Assembly: GCF_001468135.1 (NCBI RefSeq)
Contig: NZ_LNYU01000054.1
Location: 91,086-155,085 of the forward strand
Origin: Legionella santicrucis
GTDB lineage: Bacteria; Pseudomonadota; Gammaproteobacteria; Legionellales; Legionellaceae
DNA: 64,000 nt
Direction: 5' to 3'
A model generated the notes under the pieces. The model made no database searches. It was given only the letters and a program-made list of their open reading frames with translations, and was not told the DNA's origin. A program made the position numbers and the translations under genes. This document shows, piece after piece, positions 1 through 9,676 of the stretch; positions within the stretch are counted from its first letter, which is position 1; every line of letters starts with the position of its first letter.

Positions 1-324
1 TACCACCATTTGTACGATAGAGGTTGCTGCACCACACAAAGCGGAGGTAAGGGTAAACCCTATAATTGATAAAAGAAGGTAGGCTTTTCGGCCAAACCTA
101 TCTGTAAAATAACCGGTTAAAGGCATGAAAATGGCAGAAGCTACTAAATAACTGGTTAAGGTCCAGGTTATTTCATCGGGGCTTGCGCCTAATGAACCCT
201 GCATATGAGGCAGTGCGACATTAACTATGGTCGTGTCCAATACTTGCATCAGGGTAGCTGCCATGATGGCTACGGTAATTATCCAGCGTTGTGAGGCGGA
301 TAAAGAGTCCGAAGGATTATTCAT
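1..324 (-). CDS. MFS drug efflux pump, DHA2/EmrB type (partial; C-terminus outside window)
   Basis: About 108 N-terminal residues are visible. They show a first membrane helix followed by the MFS motif A (GYFTDRFGRKAYLL) after the second helix, typical of 14-helix EmrB/QacA proton-driven multidrug exporters. The ATG at 322-324 overlaps the stop of the upstream adaptor gene by four bases (ATGA), so the two are translationally coupled. It is the inner-membrane pump of the marR-adaptor-pump set with an outer-membrane channel gene just upstream. The substrate cannot be told from this fragment. Confidence 0.88.
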   Translation of the reverse strand, partial: MNNPSDSLSASQRWIITVAIMAATLMQVLDTTIVNVALPHMQGSLGASPDEITWTLTSYLVASAIFMPLTGYFTDRFGRKAYLLLSIIGFTLTSALCGAATSIVQMVV

Positions 325-1244
325 GAGGTTTTACTCACTTGCTTGGACTGTAAATCGATGGATACCTTGGCTGAAGTGCCCAGGCGCAAAGGATATTGGG
401 AGTCCGGTTTGATGATTTGCACGCGGACAGGGACGCGTTGTGTTACTTTGACCCAGTTTCCAGTGGCATTTTGTGGTGGCATTAATGAAAACGCCGTGCC
501 GCTTCCACCGCTAATGCTGTTGACCACCCCAATGAATTGTTTATGGGGATACATGTCGATTTTAATGGTTGCTCGTTGATTTGGTTGGATGTGTTCCAGT
601 TCTGTTTCTTTAAAATTAGCATCCACCCAAAAGGTGGTGTCATCAATCATCGCAAACAGGGGCTGGTTTTCTGAAACGACATTGCCCACCCTGAGAGACA
701 GGTTGCTCACCCAACCACTTGTTGGAGCGAGCACACGGGCATAGGATAGTCTCAATTTGGCTTCTTTGAGTTTGGCTTCTGAAAGTCTCAAAGCTGCTTT
801 GGCGCTTTTAAGTTTTGCTTTAACATCATCTCCGGCTTGACGAGACATCACTTCGCTTTTGACTAACTCTCGGGTTCGAATGGAAGTGGCTTCGGCATGT
901 TGCAGATTGGTCTTATCAATGAGATATTGGGCCTCAGCTTGTTCCACTGCGACTTCAAAAGGCGTGCGGTCTAACTCAAACAGCAGTTGCCCTTTTTCAA
1001 CAAATTGATTGTTCTCCACATAGAGGTGTTTTACCGGGCCGGTTACTCGGGATGCAATTTGGACTACATTTCCATTAATATAGGCATCTTCTGTACTGAC
1101 ATACCGTTGAGCAAGAGTCCAGAAATAAATGCTGGCTAAGGTGATTAATGTGAGACTTAAGACGATTAGAAAACGTTTCCATGAATGCGTTTTATTGCGC
1201 CACTTGTGCAGGATTGATTTCTTCAGAAGGGTTGGGTTATTCAT
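321..1244 (-). CDS. HlyD/EmrA-family periplasmic adaptor of the efflux pump
   Basis: Membrane-fusion protein that should bridge the MFS pump and the outer-membrane channel. One N-terminal transmembrane helix (after the basic stretch KSILHKWRNKTHS) leads into a biotinyl-lipoyl-like half motif (VASRVTGPVKHLYVENNQFVEKG region), an alpha-helical hairpin rich in Ala/Lys/Glu, the second lipoyl half (ARVLAPTSGWVSN) and a beta-barrel. The start at 1242-1244 is chosen because GAGGA lies five bases upstream. An in-frame ATG at 1286 would overlap marR much further and lacks a good ribosome site. It overlaps marR by 8 bases and the pump gene by 4. Confidence 0.88.
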   Translation of the reverse strand: MNNPTLLKKSILHKWRNKTHSWKRFLIVLSLTLITLASIYFWTLAQRYVSTEDAYINGNVVQIASRVTGPVKHLYVENNQFVEKGQLLFELDRTPFEVAVEQAEAQYLIDKTNLQHAEATSIRTRELVKSEVMSRQAGDDVKAKLKSAKAALRLSEAKLKEAKLRLSYARVLAPTSGWVSNLSLRVGNVVSENQPLFAMIDDTTFWVDANFKETELEHIQPNQRATIKIDMYPHKQFIGVVNSISGGSGTAFSLMPPQNATGNWVKVTQRVPVRVQIIKPDSQYPLRLGTSAKVSIDLQSKQVSKTS

Positions 1245-1701
1245 AAGATTCCTCGGCGGTTTTCTTAATTTTTTGTAGTGTGGCAATACATGCTTCTAAT
1301 TCTGCTTCAGATAAAGGAGCAAGTAATTCCTTAGAAAGTTCCTCTGCGGTATTTTGTATCTGGTCAAGAGTCAATGTGGCTTTTTCAGTAAGGCAGATGA
1401 CTTTGACGCGGCGATCGTAGTCTGCATCTTGTCGAATCACCCATCCTTCTTTAGTGAGGCGATCGATTAAACCGACAATAGTCGGCGCCTCAATGCCTAG
1501 CTTTTTAGCAAGTTGGATTTGTGTCAATGGGTATTTCGTCATGGAGAGAAGGAGCAATGCCCGCCATTTTGCCTGGCTAAGGCCTAATGGTTTTAAGCGT
1601 TTATCAAGTAAATTTCGCCAAGTGGCTGCGGTTTCATATAATACCATAGGGAACGCGTTCATATTGTATAGCCCGTTGTTAACTAATGATTTGTAACTCA
1701 T
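1237..1701 (-). CDS. MarR/SlyA-family transcriptional regulator
   Basis: A 154-residue winged-helix protein of normal MarR size. The central part (LSQAKWRALLLLSMTKYPLTQIQLAKKLGI, then PTIVGLIDRLTKEGWV) is the helix-turn-helix, followed by the wing signature DYDRRVKVICLTEKA with the conserved D-x-R-x-K/R pattern. It is the first gene of the compact marR-adaptor-pump unit and overlaps the adaptor gene, so it probably represses the efflux set and is released by a small ligand. A SlyA-type palindrome sits at 3614-3625, upstream of the channel gene; binding there is inference. Confidence 0.88.
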   Translation of the reverse strand: MSYKSLVNNGLYNMNAFPMVLYETAATWRNLLDKRLKPLGLSQAKWRALLLLSMTKYPLTQIQLAKKLGIEAPTIVGLIDRLTKEGWVIRQDADYDRRVKVICLTEKATLTLDQIQNTAEELSKELLAPLSEAELEACIATLQKIKKTAEESYE

Positions 1702-1858
1702 TTCATTTAATTCTAAAATTTTCTCTGACTTAGTTAAAAAAGGAAAAAGTATTTCAATTCATTCACAGAGCGAATGACCCCCATTTTTTGCACATTCCTT
1801 ATTTTTGCTAGTTCATTAATCCACCTCATTGATTCCTAATAAACAAGGTGCACGAGGT

Positions 1859-3286
1859 TTAAGGATAGAGCCCTCCACCTAAAGCAAGATACAGTTGAAT
1901 GGTGTCTTGATACCTTTGTGCTTGAGCATTGACATAGCCCAAACGCGATTGAGCATACAATCGTTCCGCATCAAGCACTTCTAAAACGCCAACCACGCCT
2001 GCAGTAAAGCTCAATCTGGCCACACGTAGAGACTCTTTGGCGGTCAGCACCGCTTTTTTCTGTAATGCAAGTTCCTCTGCATCGTGTTTTAAGGCATACA
2101 ACAGGTCGCTCACTTGATAAAATGCTTTAAGTACTATGTGTTGGTATTGAGCCAAAACCGATTGGTAGGCATGGATGGAGGCTCGGCGTTGTGCACGCAA
2201 TGTCCCTCCAGAAAAAACAGGAGTTGTTAAATTACTCAAAAGACTCCATGCATTAGGAGAAATACTTGATAGAGCGCTGGGAATTACTCCCTCCTGTAAG
2301 AGTGTGGCAGAAAGGGTGATGTTGGGATAAAGACGTGCCGTAGCGATTCCAACATCCGCACTGGCTGCATGCAAACTCGCTTCCGCAGCGAGGATATCCG
2401 GCCTTTTATGAGCAAGCGTTGATGGCAGTTCTAATGGCAGTTTTTTAGGCAAAGTAAAGTCTTTTAACTGAAAAACTAAATCCTTCTGTGAACGCGGTGG
2501 CAGTGTACCTAAAAGAACATTGAGTGTGTTTTGTGCAACACGAAGTTGTTGATAGAGAGAGGGCAATAAAGTTTCATCATTGGTTAACTGGCTTTGCGCG
2601 CTTAAAACATCACTTCGAGAAGACGAACCCACACTAAAGGATTTTTGAATCAGCTGTAGATTTTTCTTGTCATCCTGGATAATGTCCTTAAGTACATCGA
2701 TGCGTGCTTTTATTGTCGCAAGGGTTAAAGACGTTGTGGCGATGTTACCGGTTAATGTCAAAAATGCGGCATCCAGCTCATGTTGTTGATATAAAGCTAA
2801 TGCCTTTTGCTTTTCAATGGTGCGACGTGTTCCACCAAAGACATCGAGCGTATAAGAAGCATTAGGACCTATTTGATAATAGGAAAAGGGTTCAATTCGG
2901 AGATTAACGGGTCCAAATGTGGCAGGACCATATTGTTGCCTTCCGACGGTCGCATTGAGCCCGGCTTGAGGCCATAACTGGCCTTGGGAGGCCGCAACCA
3001 ACTCTTTGGCTTGTGCCAAGGATTCTCGCATGGCCGCCAGAGAATAATTATGCTGGATGCCTTGCTCCATCAGGTGATTGAGCGCTGGGGAATGAAATTC
3101 TTTCCACCAGGTTCGTGACGTTTTATTCTTCAGTGCTACGTGTTGATTGCCCAATTGATATGTTGATTTAGAGGTGTAGGCTTGGTTTCTTAATGGTGAG
3201 GGTCTTACAAAATCAGGCCCAACAGTGCATGAGCATAAAGCCATTGCCCCTGTTAACCCAATCAACTTGTGGTAAGCGGATTTCAT
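1859..3286 (-). CDS. Outer-membrane efflux lipoprotein, OprM/NodT (TolC) family
   Basis: About 475 residues, the normal size for a RND/MFS outer-membrane factor. The N-terminus has a lipoprotein signal ending ALCSC followed by TVGPDFVRP, the usual start of mature NodT-type channels. Two OEP repeats follow (roughly 60-250 and 280-470) with typical motifs such as RPDILAAEASLHAASADVGIATARLYPNITL. The start at 3284-3286 has GGAG six bases upstream; the ATG at 3298 has no ribosome site. It lies 157 bases upstream of marR on the same strand and presumably supplies the exit duct for the EmrAB-like pump. Confidence 0.88.
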   Translation of the reverse strand: MKSAYHKLIGLTGAMALCSCTVGPDFVRPSPLRNQAYTSKSTYQLGNQHVALKNKTSRTWWKEFHSPALNHLMEQGIQHNYSLAAMRESLAQAKELVAASQGQLWPQAGLNATVGRQQYGPATFGPVNLRIEPFSYYQIGPNASYTLDVFGGTRRTIEKQKALALYQQHELDAAFLTLTGNIATTSLTLATIKARIDVLKDIIQDDKKNLQLIQKSFSVGSSSRSDVLSAQSQLTNDETLLPSLYQQLRVAQNTLNVLLGTLPPRSQKDLVFQLKDFTLPKKLPLELPSTLAHKRPDILAAEASLHAASADVGIATARLYPNITLSATLLQEGVIPSALSSISPNAWSLLSNLTTPVFSGGTLRAQRRASIHAYQSVLAQYQHIVLKAFYQVSDLLYALKHDAEELALQKKAVLTAKESLRVARLSFTAGVVGVLEVLDAERLYAQSRLGYVNAQAQRYQDTIQLYLALGGGLYP

Positions 3287-3585
3287 ATGCTTCTCCATTT
3301 CAATCTGGAGGACACAGGGTGGATAGGGATTCTCTTACAATCAAGGGATGTTGCCCCAGCAGGTTTTAAGTACGATTTATTCATGACCTGCCCTACTCTG
3401 AGTCGCTTAATTGACGTCTCAAAGAGGGTAGGATGCTGCGTAAGGAGCAATGGATTTTTTACCCTTAAGAAGGGGAATAGCCAGGCTCGATGGGCCTGAC
3501 CAAAATTCAACTGTTTTGAGATTGTATCGAGCAAATAGAGCCAACCAAGGCTAATTTCATGCACTAACAGAGTGAAGCGCCTCAT
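3283..3585 (-). CDS. Small ORF of unknown function upstream of the efflux channel (uncertain)
   Basis: A 100-residue open frame that ends in an ATGA overlap with the channel gene, as translationally coupled genes do, and starts just downstream of the palindrome at 3614-3625. The protein is basic and shows no domain, signal peptide or repeat that I recognise. It may be a real leader gene of the efflux operon, or just open 5-prime leader sequence. The coupling-type overlap is the only argument in favour. Confidence 0.3.
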   Translation of the reverse strand: MRRFTLLVHEISLGWLYLLDTISKQLNFGQAHRAWLFPFLRVKNPLLLTQHPTLFETSIKRLRVGQVMNKSYLKPAGATSLDCKRIPIHPVSSRLKWRSI

Positions 3586-3613
3586 TTCCAAAAACCAATT
3601 AACAAACTAATAA

Positions 3614-3625
3614 TTAGCATGCTAA
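3614..3625. promoter_or_regulatory. Palindromic SlyA/MarR-type operator
   Basis: The perfect 12-base palindrome TTAGCATGCTAA differs at one central position from the SlyA consensus TTAGCAAGCTAA. It lies in the non-coding stretch between the leftward efflux genes and the rightward exchanger gene, about 28 bases upstream of the small leader ORF. The nearby marR product is the obvious candidate to bind it. Site recognition is seen in sequence; binding is inferred. Confidence 0.5.
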
Positions 3626-3859
3626 CATAAATTAAAATCAAGCGATAGAGGATAAGCGCTTAAAATATTATCTCAATTAGTGAATTAGAGCGGATGGCTT
3701 CTTCTTTCTCCGCAAAGCTTTATTTATTTGGATTAAGTAAGCTATGATGCAAGGTGGCTGCGATTAGAGAATTTATTCACAAGTTGCAGTGATAGAACAA
3801 GAATTAACTCTTTATTTTCTCGAAAAGGCAACACCTAATTCCATTGCTGGAGCAACAAA

Positions 3860-4810
3860 TTGAATATTTTTCTGGCCATAGGGCTCTTTATCATAGGACT
3901 TCTATTGGTGATTTGTTTTGCTGAGAAACTGGTGAAAGGAGCCGTGGGAACTTCGGCCAGTTTTGGAGTTTCTACTTTTTTCATCAGCGTTGTTTTTATT
4001 GGTTTCGACCCAGAAAACTTAGCCATTGGAGCCGTCGGTGCGTTTAACGAAATGGCAGGCATTGCCTTAGGTTCAATCATCGGTGCCACCATGGTCGCGA
4101 TTGCACTAGCCTTTGGCATCACCGCATTAATTGCACCGATGACATTTAAGCAAACACCAAAACGTATTCTTATTTTACCTAACCTAGCTATTCTTCTATG
4201 GGGGCTATTCGCATTAGATGGGGAACTTTCGAGAATCGATGGCTTGATTTTATTTGTAAGCTTTATCCTTTCAGTCTTTTACCTCTTATGGCTCCATAAA
4301 AAAGGGTATGACATCAAGCCATCTCATGAACTTTCTGAAACCATAGACTCGGTCAAAAAAGAAGAACGGTGGAAATCTTTAGGATTACTTCTCTTCTCTC
4401 TAGTAGCCATTCTTGTGGGGAGTGAGCTCATCGTTATGGCATCTAAAACCATGATTCGATATTTTGGACTTTCCGGCACCTTTTTCGGAATGATTATTCT
4501 TGCTTTTTTAGTCAGTATTGAGGAAATAGCCAGGGAATTGCCTGCAGCACTTAAAGGAAGAGCGGAAATTAGTTTTGGTAATGTGGTCGGTTCAATTTTT
4601 GCATTTTTTTTATTTAATGCAGGTATTATTGCCATGATAAAACCCGTGAAGGTCAATCAGCAAACATTAATTTTCTATCTGCCTTTTTGCTTGTTCACCA
4701 TGGTCATAATCTCTCTTTTTATGTTAACACAGCGGATATCACGATGGATGGGCGGCGTCTTGGTTTTTTTATATCTCATCTTCGCTGTAGGAGGATATTT
4801 TCTTTTTTAA
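3860..4810 (+). CDS. Sodium/calcium exchanger family membrane protein (CaCA)
   Basis: A 316-residue polytopic protein with the two inverted alpha-repeats of the CaCA superfamily. The first is around residues 50-85 (FDPENLAIGAVGAFNEMAG then GIALGSIIGATM); the second is around 220-260 (SIEEIARELPAALKGRAE then SFGNVVGS). The acidic residues in each repeat coordinate the cation. The start codon is TTG with GGAG eight bases upstream, and no better start is present. It should exchange Na+ or H+ against Ca2+ across the inner membrane. It stands alone, convergent with the diguanylate cyclase gene. Confidence 0.85.
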   Translation: MNIFLAIGLFIIGLLLVICFAEKLVKGAVGTSASFGVSTFFISVVFIGFDPENLAIGAVGAFNEMAGIALGSIIGATMVAIALAFGITALIAPMTFKQTPKRILILPNLAILLWGLFALDGELSRIDGLILFVSFILSVFYLLWLHKKGYDIKPSHELSETIDSVKKEERWKSLGLLLFSLVAILVGSELIVMASKTMIRYFGLSGTFFGMIILAFLVSIEEIARELPAALKGRAEISFGNVVGSIFAFFLFNAGIIAMIKPVKVNQQTLIFYLPFCLFTMVIISLFMLTQRISRWMGGVLVFLYLIFAVGGYFLF

Positions 4811-4852
4811 ATTTCTACTTGATTATTAATCAATGTTATTTGTCATGGGTTA

Positions 4853-5698
4853 TCAGTCAAGAAATGAAGAGGTCATGTTGTCATCGACCCAAATGGTATT
4901 GCCATGATTTTTTTTAGCCTTGTAGCAGGCGTCGTCCGCTTTTTTTAGCACGCTATTGATGGATAACGAGTTCTTGGTTAATTGGGTGATGCCCACAGAA
5001 CAACCAAGTGATGAATGATTAGGGAGTTTTTCTTTGGTAATCCGAGAAGTCGTTTGAATGATTTTCTGTCCGATAGACTTGGCTTTAGTTAAGGGGATGT
5101 TTTCAACCAATACCACAAATTCATCGCCACCATAGCGGGCAATGATGTCTTCTTCTCGAAGTTGTTGTTTTAATAATTGACCAAAGCGCTGTAAGATTTG
5201 GTCCCCGAAATCATGGCCATATTCATCATTGATTTTCTTAAACCCATCTAAATCAACAAACATGACCGTTAACTGTCCAGTGTTTAATTTGATTTTTCTA
5301 AAGCGATTGTCCAAAATTTCCATTAAATAATGACGATTGAAGCATCCGGTGAGTTTATCGTGTTCTGCATTATAACGAATTTTTTCATATTCTAACTTCA
5401 AATTATCCATGGTTTTGATTTTTTCAATCGTTTTTGAACTCAAATAACTCATCCAAAACACATAAAAACCCCCTAATAAAAAAAGGGTGGCGTAAAAATA
5501 ATTCGTAAAAAACTCATTAATCAAAAGGGTGTAGACAATGACAAAAAGAAAACTGCCTATAAAAAAACAAATAAGCACAAGATTGGCTATCCATTGGTAA
5601 TGATAATACGATGCTTTTTTGATAAGCGGCCAAACCACGATGGCTCCTCCTAAAAGGAAAAAAATCCCTATAATAATCATAATGAGTGTAAAATACAT
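4853..5698 (-). CDS. Membrane-bound GGDEF diguanylate cyclase
   Basis: 281 residues. Three predicted membrane helices (about 2-25, 38-58 and 66-86) are followed by a short coiled linker and a complete GGDEF domain. The active-site motif GGDEF is at 190-194, and an intact inhibitory I-site R-E-E-D sits at 181-184, exactly five residues before it. The substrate motif DLDGFKKINDEYGHDFGD is also intact. It should make cyclic di-GMP from two GTP with product feedback inhibition. There is no dedicated sensor domain beyond the membrane part, and the flanking genes give no hint of the signal. Confidence 0.92.
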   Translation of the reverse strand: MYFTLIMIIIGIFFLLGGAIVVWPLIKKASYYHYQWIANLVLICFFIGSFLFVIVYTLLINEFFTNYFYATLFLLGGFYVFWMSYLSSKTIEKIKTMDNLKLEYEKIRYNAEHDKLTGCFNRHYLMEILDNRFRKIKLNTGQLTVMFVDLDGFKKINDEYGHDFGDQILQRFGQLLKQQLREEDIIARYGGDEFVVLVENIPLTKAKSIGQKIIQTTSRITKEKLPNHSSLGCSVGITQLTKNSLSINSVLKKADDACYKAKKNHGNTIWVDDNMTSSFLD

Positions 5699-5835
5699 TT
5701 GTCTTAAATCATTAAGTGAATTAATTTTAATATAGCAAAAATAACTTAAATCAGTTTTATGCCAAACAACGTGCGGACTTTGGAATGCACCTCATACCGG
5801 TACATTAAAAGAGATTATTGAAAATAAGGATGAAC

Positions 5836-6915
5836 ATGGCCGTCGGAAGGAAACAAAAATGGTTATGGGGAATTGTTATTGGCGGTTTATGCCTTATGCT
5901 AATACCCATTTTTTGGTATTATTATCACCCCAATCCAATGGGAGAAGGTTTTGCCAGTGGTAATGGGCGTATTGAAGCCGTAGAGATTGATATTGCAACC
6001 AAAATTCCTGGACGAATAGAAACCATCCTGGTGGATGAAGGTGACTTTGTAAAATCAGGTCAAGTTCTGGCTAAAATGGATACGGAAGTATTAGAAGCAC
6101 AGCTTAGAGAAGCCAAAGCACAGAATAAAGAAGCCAAGAGCAAAGTCATTAGTGCCAAAAATCAGGTCATTCAACGAAAAAGTGAAAAAGAAGCCGCATT
6201 AGCTACCGTTGCTCAACGCGAAGCAGAGCTCGATTTGGCGCAAAAACGCCTTTCCCGTACTGAAAAATTGGTCACTAAAGGGGCTGCGTCACTGGATAGT
6301 CTTGATGAGGCCCGTGCTCATTTCTATAGCGCACAAGCCACTCTCCATGCTGCCAAAGCGCATGTTGCTTCCGCTGATGCATCGATTGCAACTGCTGAGG
6401 CAGAAGTTGTCGCCGTAGAGTCCTCTGTCGATGCGACCCAAGCGACCATCGAGCGTATATCAGCAGATATCAACGACAGCACTTTAATCGCTCCCTGTGA
6501 TGGACGTATCCAGTTTCGGGTTGCGCAACCAGGAGAAGTGCTCAGCGCAGGAGGCAGAGTATTGAACATGGTTGACTTAAGTGATGTGTATATGGTTTTT
6601 TTTCTTCCAACAGAGCAAGCAGGTAAAGTACAAATCGGCGCACCAGTTCATTTAATTCTTGATGCGGCACCCAACTATGTGATACCGGCTAAGGTGACTT
6701 TTGTCGCCAGTGTGGCGCAATTCACACCTAAAGCCGTAGAAACGGCCAGTGAACGAGAAAAACTGATGTTCCGTGTTAAAGCCCGTATTGCACCTGAATT
6801 GCTGAAAAAATATATCGCCTTAGTCAAGACAGGGCTGCCAGGGATGGCTTATGTTCAATTAGATCCCAAAAGCAAATGGCCCGCGGCGTTGGAAGTTAAA
6901 ATAAATGTCAAATAA
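5836..6915 (+). CDS. yhiI: HlyD-family adaptor, YhiI-like
   Basis: About 359 residues. An N-terminal membrane anchor is followed by a lipoyl-like half ([37 protein letters not shown]), a long Ala/Glu-rich alpha-hairpin (roughly 90-210) and the second lipoyl half with [23 protein letters not shown]. The size and the gene order with the next two genes match Escherichia coli yhiI-rbbA-yhhJ. The start at 5836 is preferred because AAGGA lies five bases upstream; an in-frame TTG at 5818 and ATG at 5830 are alternatives. Its end overlaps the following ABC gene by 11 bases. Confidence 0.85.
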   Translation: MAVGRKQKWLWGIVIGGLCLMLIPIFWYYYHPNPMGEGFASGNGRIEAVEIDIATKIPGRIETILVDEGDFVKSGQVLAKMDTEVLEAQLREAKAQNKEAKSKVISAKNQVIQRKSEKEAALATVAQREAELDLAQKRLSRTEKLVTKGAASLDSLDEARAHFYSAQATLHAAKAHVASADASIATAEAEVVAVESSVDATQATIERISADINDSTLIAPCDGRIQFRVAQPGEVLSAGGRVLNMVDLSDVYMVFFLPTEQAGKVQIGAPVHLILDAAPNYVIPAKVTFVASVAQFTPKAVETASEREKLMFRVKARIAPELLKKYIALVKTGLPGMAYVQLDPKSKWPAALEVKINVK

Positions 6916-9676
6916 CAAGGCCTCCAATAATGGGGTTGAAAAACCGGTTTGTGAAATCAATAACCTGAGTTTGTGGTATGGTAAAACTTGTGCCCTGGAT
7001 AACATTACTCTTAAACTGCCTTCTGGTTGTATTGTTGGCTTCATTGGGCCAGATGGTGTTGGAAAATCCAGTCTGTTTTCACTCATTGCTGGAGCCCGCG
7101 TCATTCAACGCGGACAAATTTTTGTTCTTGGTGGCAATATGGCGAGTAGCTCTCATCGTGAAGCCCTCTGCACGCGCATTGCTTATATGCCTCAAGGCTT
7201 GGGGAAAAATCTGTATCCTACCCTTTCAGTATTTGAAAACATCGATTTCTTTGGGAGTCTTTTTGGCCATAGCCGTGAAGTGCGACAATACTACATTACC
7301 CGTTTGTTGGATAGAACAGGGTTATTCCCTTTTCGAGACAGGCCAGCAGGTAAGCTGTCTGGAGGGATGAAGCAGAAACTTGGATTATGTTGTGCTCTGA
7401 TTCACACTCCCGATCTGTTAATTCTGGATGAGCCTACGACAGGAGTGGATCCCCTTTCAAGGCGTCAATTCTGGGAGCTCATTGAGACGTTGCGTGCTGA
7501 AATGCCGAAAATGAGTGTTCTGGTGGCCACTGCATACATGGAGGAAGCGGCGTGTTTTGATTGGCTGGTTGCAATGAATGCTGGAAAAGTCTTGGCTTCA
7601 GGGACTATGAGTGACCTGTTGAGGCAAAGTCGTACTCATTCTCTGGAAGAAGCGTTTGTTGCCCTCTTACCCGAGCAGCAGCGACAAATGCACCCCATGG
7701 TAATAGAACCCCGCTCATCCACTCAAAAATCGGAAGTAGCTATTGAAGCAACCGGTTTGACCAAACGCTTTGGTGATTTTGTCGCAGTAGACCACGTCAA
7801 TTTTTGTATAGAGCGTGGCGAAATTTTTGGGTTTCTTGGCTCGAATGGTTGTGGCAAAACAACGGTTATGAAAATATTAACCGGTCTGCTTCCTGCCAGC
7901 GAGGGTCAAGCTTCGCTATTTGGACAATCTGTTGATTCAAACGATCTGATGATACGTCAACGCATTGGCTATATGTCCCAATCTTTTTCGCTGTACACGG
8001 AATTAACGGTTCATCAAAATCTCATGTTGCATGCCAAATTGTTTCGTTTGCCCGCCCATAGCATTCCCAAACGCATCAAACAATTGCTCGAAAAATTCTC
8101 TTTGTCTGACTATGAAAATGAACGGCCTGACTCATTACCACTAGGTCTTCGTCAAAGGCTTTCTCTTGCTGTAGCCATTATCCATCAACCCGATATACTC
8201 ATTCTTGATGAACCGACTTCTGGTGTTGATCCGGTTGCTCGCGATATATTTTGGCAATTAATGCTTGATTTATCCCGACAGGATAAAGTAACCATTTTTA
8301 TTTCTACCCATTTCATGAATGAGGCAGAACGTTGCGATCGCATTTCGCTGATGCATGCCGGTAAAGTATTGGTTAGTGAAAATCCAGTCAAACTCATCCA
8401 ACAAAGACAAGCCTCTTCGCTAGAAGAAGCCTTTATCAGCTATCTAGAAGAGGCCATGAAGAAGAAGGAGGTGAATCCTTCAGGGCAACATCCTGCAAAA
8501 CCAATCATGAGCTCTTTATCTGAACACCCCAAAATCATTCCTGCAAAAAAATATTTCAACATCAGACGCATGTTCAGCTACAGCCGTCGTGAAGCGCTCG
8601 AACTGATACGCGATCCAATTCGTGCAACTCTTGCGCTTTTGGGAAGCATTCTACTGATGATCATTATGAGTTATGGAGTTACTCTGGATATCGAACAGTT
8701 AACCTTTGCAGTTCTTGATCGGGATCAAACGAATGCCAGCCACGCTTATGTTCTTAATATAGCCAGCTCGCACTATTTTAAAGAACTCCCTCCCATCTTG
8801 GATTATAAAGAAATGGATCAACGTATGCGAAGCGGAAAATTAAGCTTGGCATTGGAAATCCCAAGTGGGTTTGCCCGTGACATCAATAAAGAGACTCCCG
8901 TACAAGTTGGGGCATGGATTGATGGAGCAATGCCTACCCGTGCAGAAACCATTCAGAGTTATGTGTATGGAATGCATCAGCATTGGTTAGTGAATAGTTG
9001 GCCTTATTTGACTCATCAAAAATCGGAGGAGTTCTTCAATATTGAGCCTCGTTTTCGTTATAACCCGGATGTGAAAAGTTTACCTGCCATGGTTCCAGCC
9101 GTCATTCCTATCCTATTGATGTTAATCCCGGCGATGTTGATGGCACTTTCTGTGGTGCGAGAAAAAGAGCTGGGATCCATCGTTAATTTATACGTGACGC
9201 CCATTACTAAACTTGAGTTTCTTTTGGGAAAATTGATACCTTATGTGATTTTGGCCGTATTTAATTTTCTATTGCTAATCGCCTTGTCCATTTATTTATT
9301 TGATGTACCGATCAAAGGAAGTTTTTCCATCCTTTTCTTTAGTGCTTTAATCTACGTTACTCTTTCCACTTCGATGGGATTTCTAATCTCCACTTTTATG
9401 AAAAGCCAAGTGGCGGCATTGTTTGGAACTGCAATACTGACGCTTCTTCCAGCCACCCAGTTTTCTGGCATGATAGAGCCGGTATCCTCTTTGGAAGGAT
9501 TGGGAGCAATGATAGGCCAAATCTATCCGGTAACGCATTTTCTTACGATTTCGCGAGGTACTTTTTCCAAGGCACTGAGTTTTCAAGATTTGCTCCATCC
9601 TTTTTTATATTTACTCATCACCTTGCCGGTATTGCTTGGGTGTTGTCTTTTATTTTTAAAAAAACAGGAGCGCTAA
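6905..9676 (+). CDS. rbbA: RbbA-like fused ABC transporter (two ATPases plus permease)
   Basis: 923 residues, close to E. coli RbbA (YhiH). The first ATPase has Walker A GPDGVGKS, signature LSGGMKQ and Walker [13 protein letters not shown]. The second has Walker A GSNGCGKT, a degenerate signature LPLGLRQ and Walker [13 protein letters not shown]. From about residue 560 an ABC-2 type permease follows, with one helix, a large periplasmic loop and a C-terminal helix bundle. In E. coli the homologue is described as a ribosome-associated ATPase. Here the operon partners suggest an exporter fed through the YhiI-like adaptor. It is tightly coupled to both neighbours. Confidence 0.88.
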   Translation: MSNNKASNNGVEKPVCEINNLSLWYGKTCALDNITLKLPSGCIVGFIGPDGVGKSSLFSLIAGARVIQRGQIFVLGGNMASSSHREALCTRIAYMPQGLGKNLYPTLSVFENIDFFGSLFGHSREVRQYYITRLLDRTGLFPFRDRPAGKLSGGMKQKLGLCCALIHTPDLLILDEPTTGVDPLSRRQFWELIETLRAEMPKMSVLVATAYMEEAACFDWLVAMNAGKVLASGTMSDLLRQSRTHSLEEAFVALLPEQQRQMHPMVIEPRSSTQKSEVAIEATGLTKRFGDFVAVDHVNFCIERGEIFGFLGSNGCGKTTVMKILTGLLPASEGQASLFGQSVDSNDLMIRQRIGYMSQSFSLYTELTVHQNLMLHAKLFRLPAHSIPKRIKQLLEKFSLSDYENERPDSLPLGLRQRLSLAVAIIHQPDILILDEPTSGVDPVARDIFWQLMLDLSRQDKVTIFISTHFMNEAERCDRISLMHAGKVLVSENPVKLIQQRQASSLEEAFISYLEEAMKKKEVNPSGQHPAKPIMSSLSEHPKIIPAKKYFNIRRMFSYSRREALELIRDPIRATLALLGSILLMIIMSYGVTLDIEQLTFAVLDRDQTNASHAYVLNIASSHYFKELPPILDYKEMDQRMRSGKLSLALEIPSGFARDINKETPVQVGAWIDGAMPTRAETIQSYVYGMHQHWLVNSWPYLTHQKSEEFFNIEPRFRYNPDVKSLPAMVPAVIPILLMLIPAMLMALSVVREKELGSIVNLYVTPITKLEFLLGKLIPYVILAVFNFLLLIALSIYLFDVPIKGSFSILFFSALIYVTLSTSMGFLISTFMKSQVAALFGTAILTLLPATQFSGMIEPVSSLEGLGAMIGQIYPVTHFLTISRGTFSKALSFQDLLHPFLYLLITLPVLLGCCLLFLKKQER

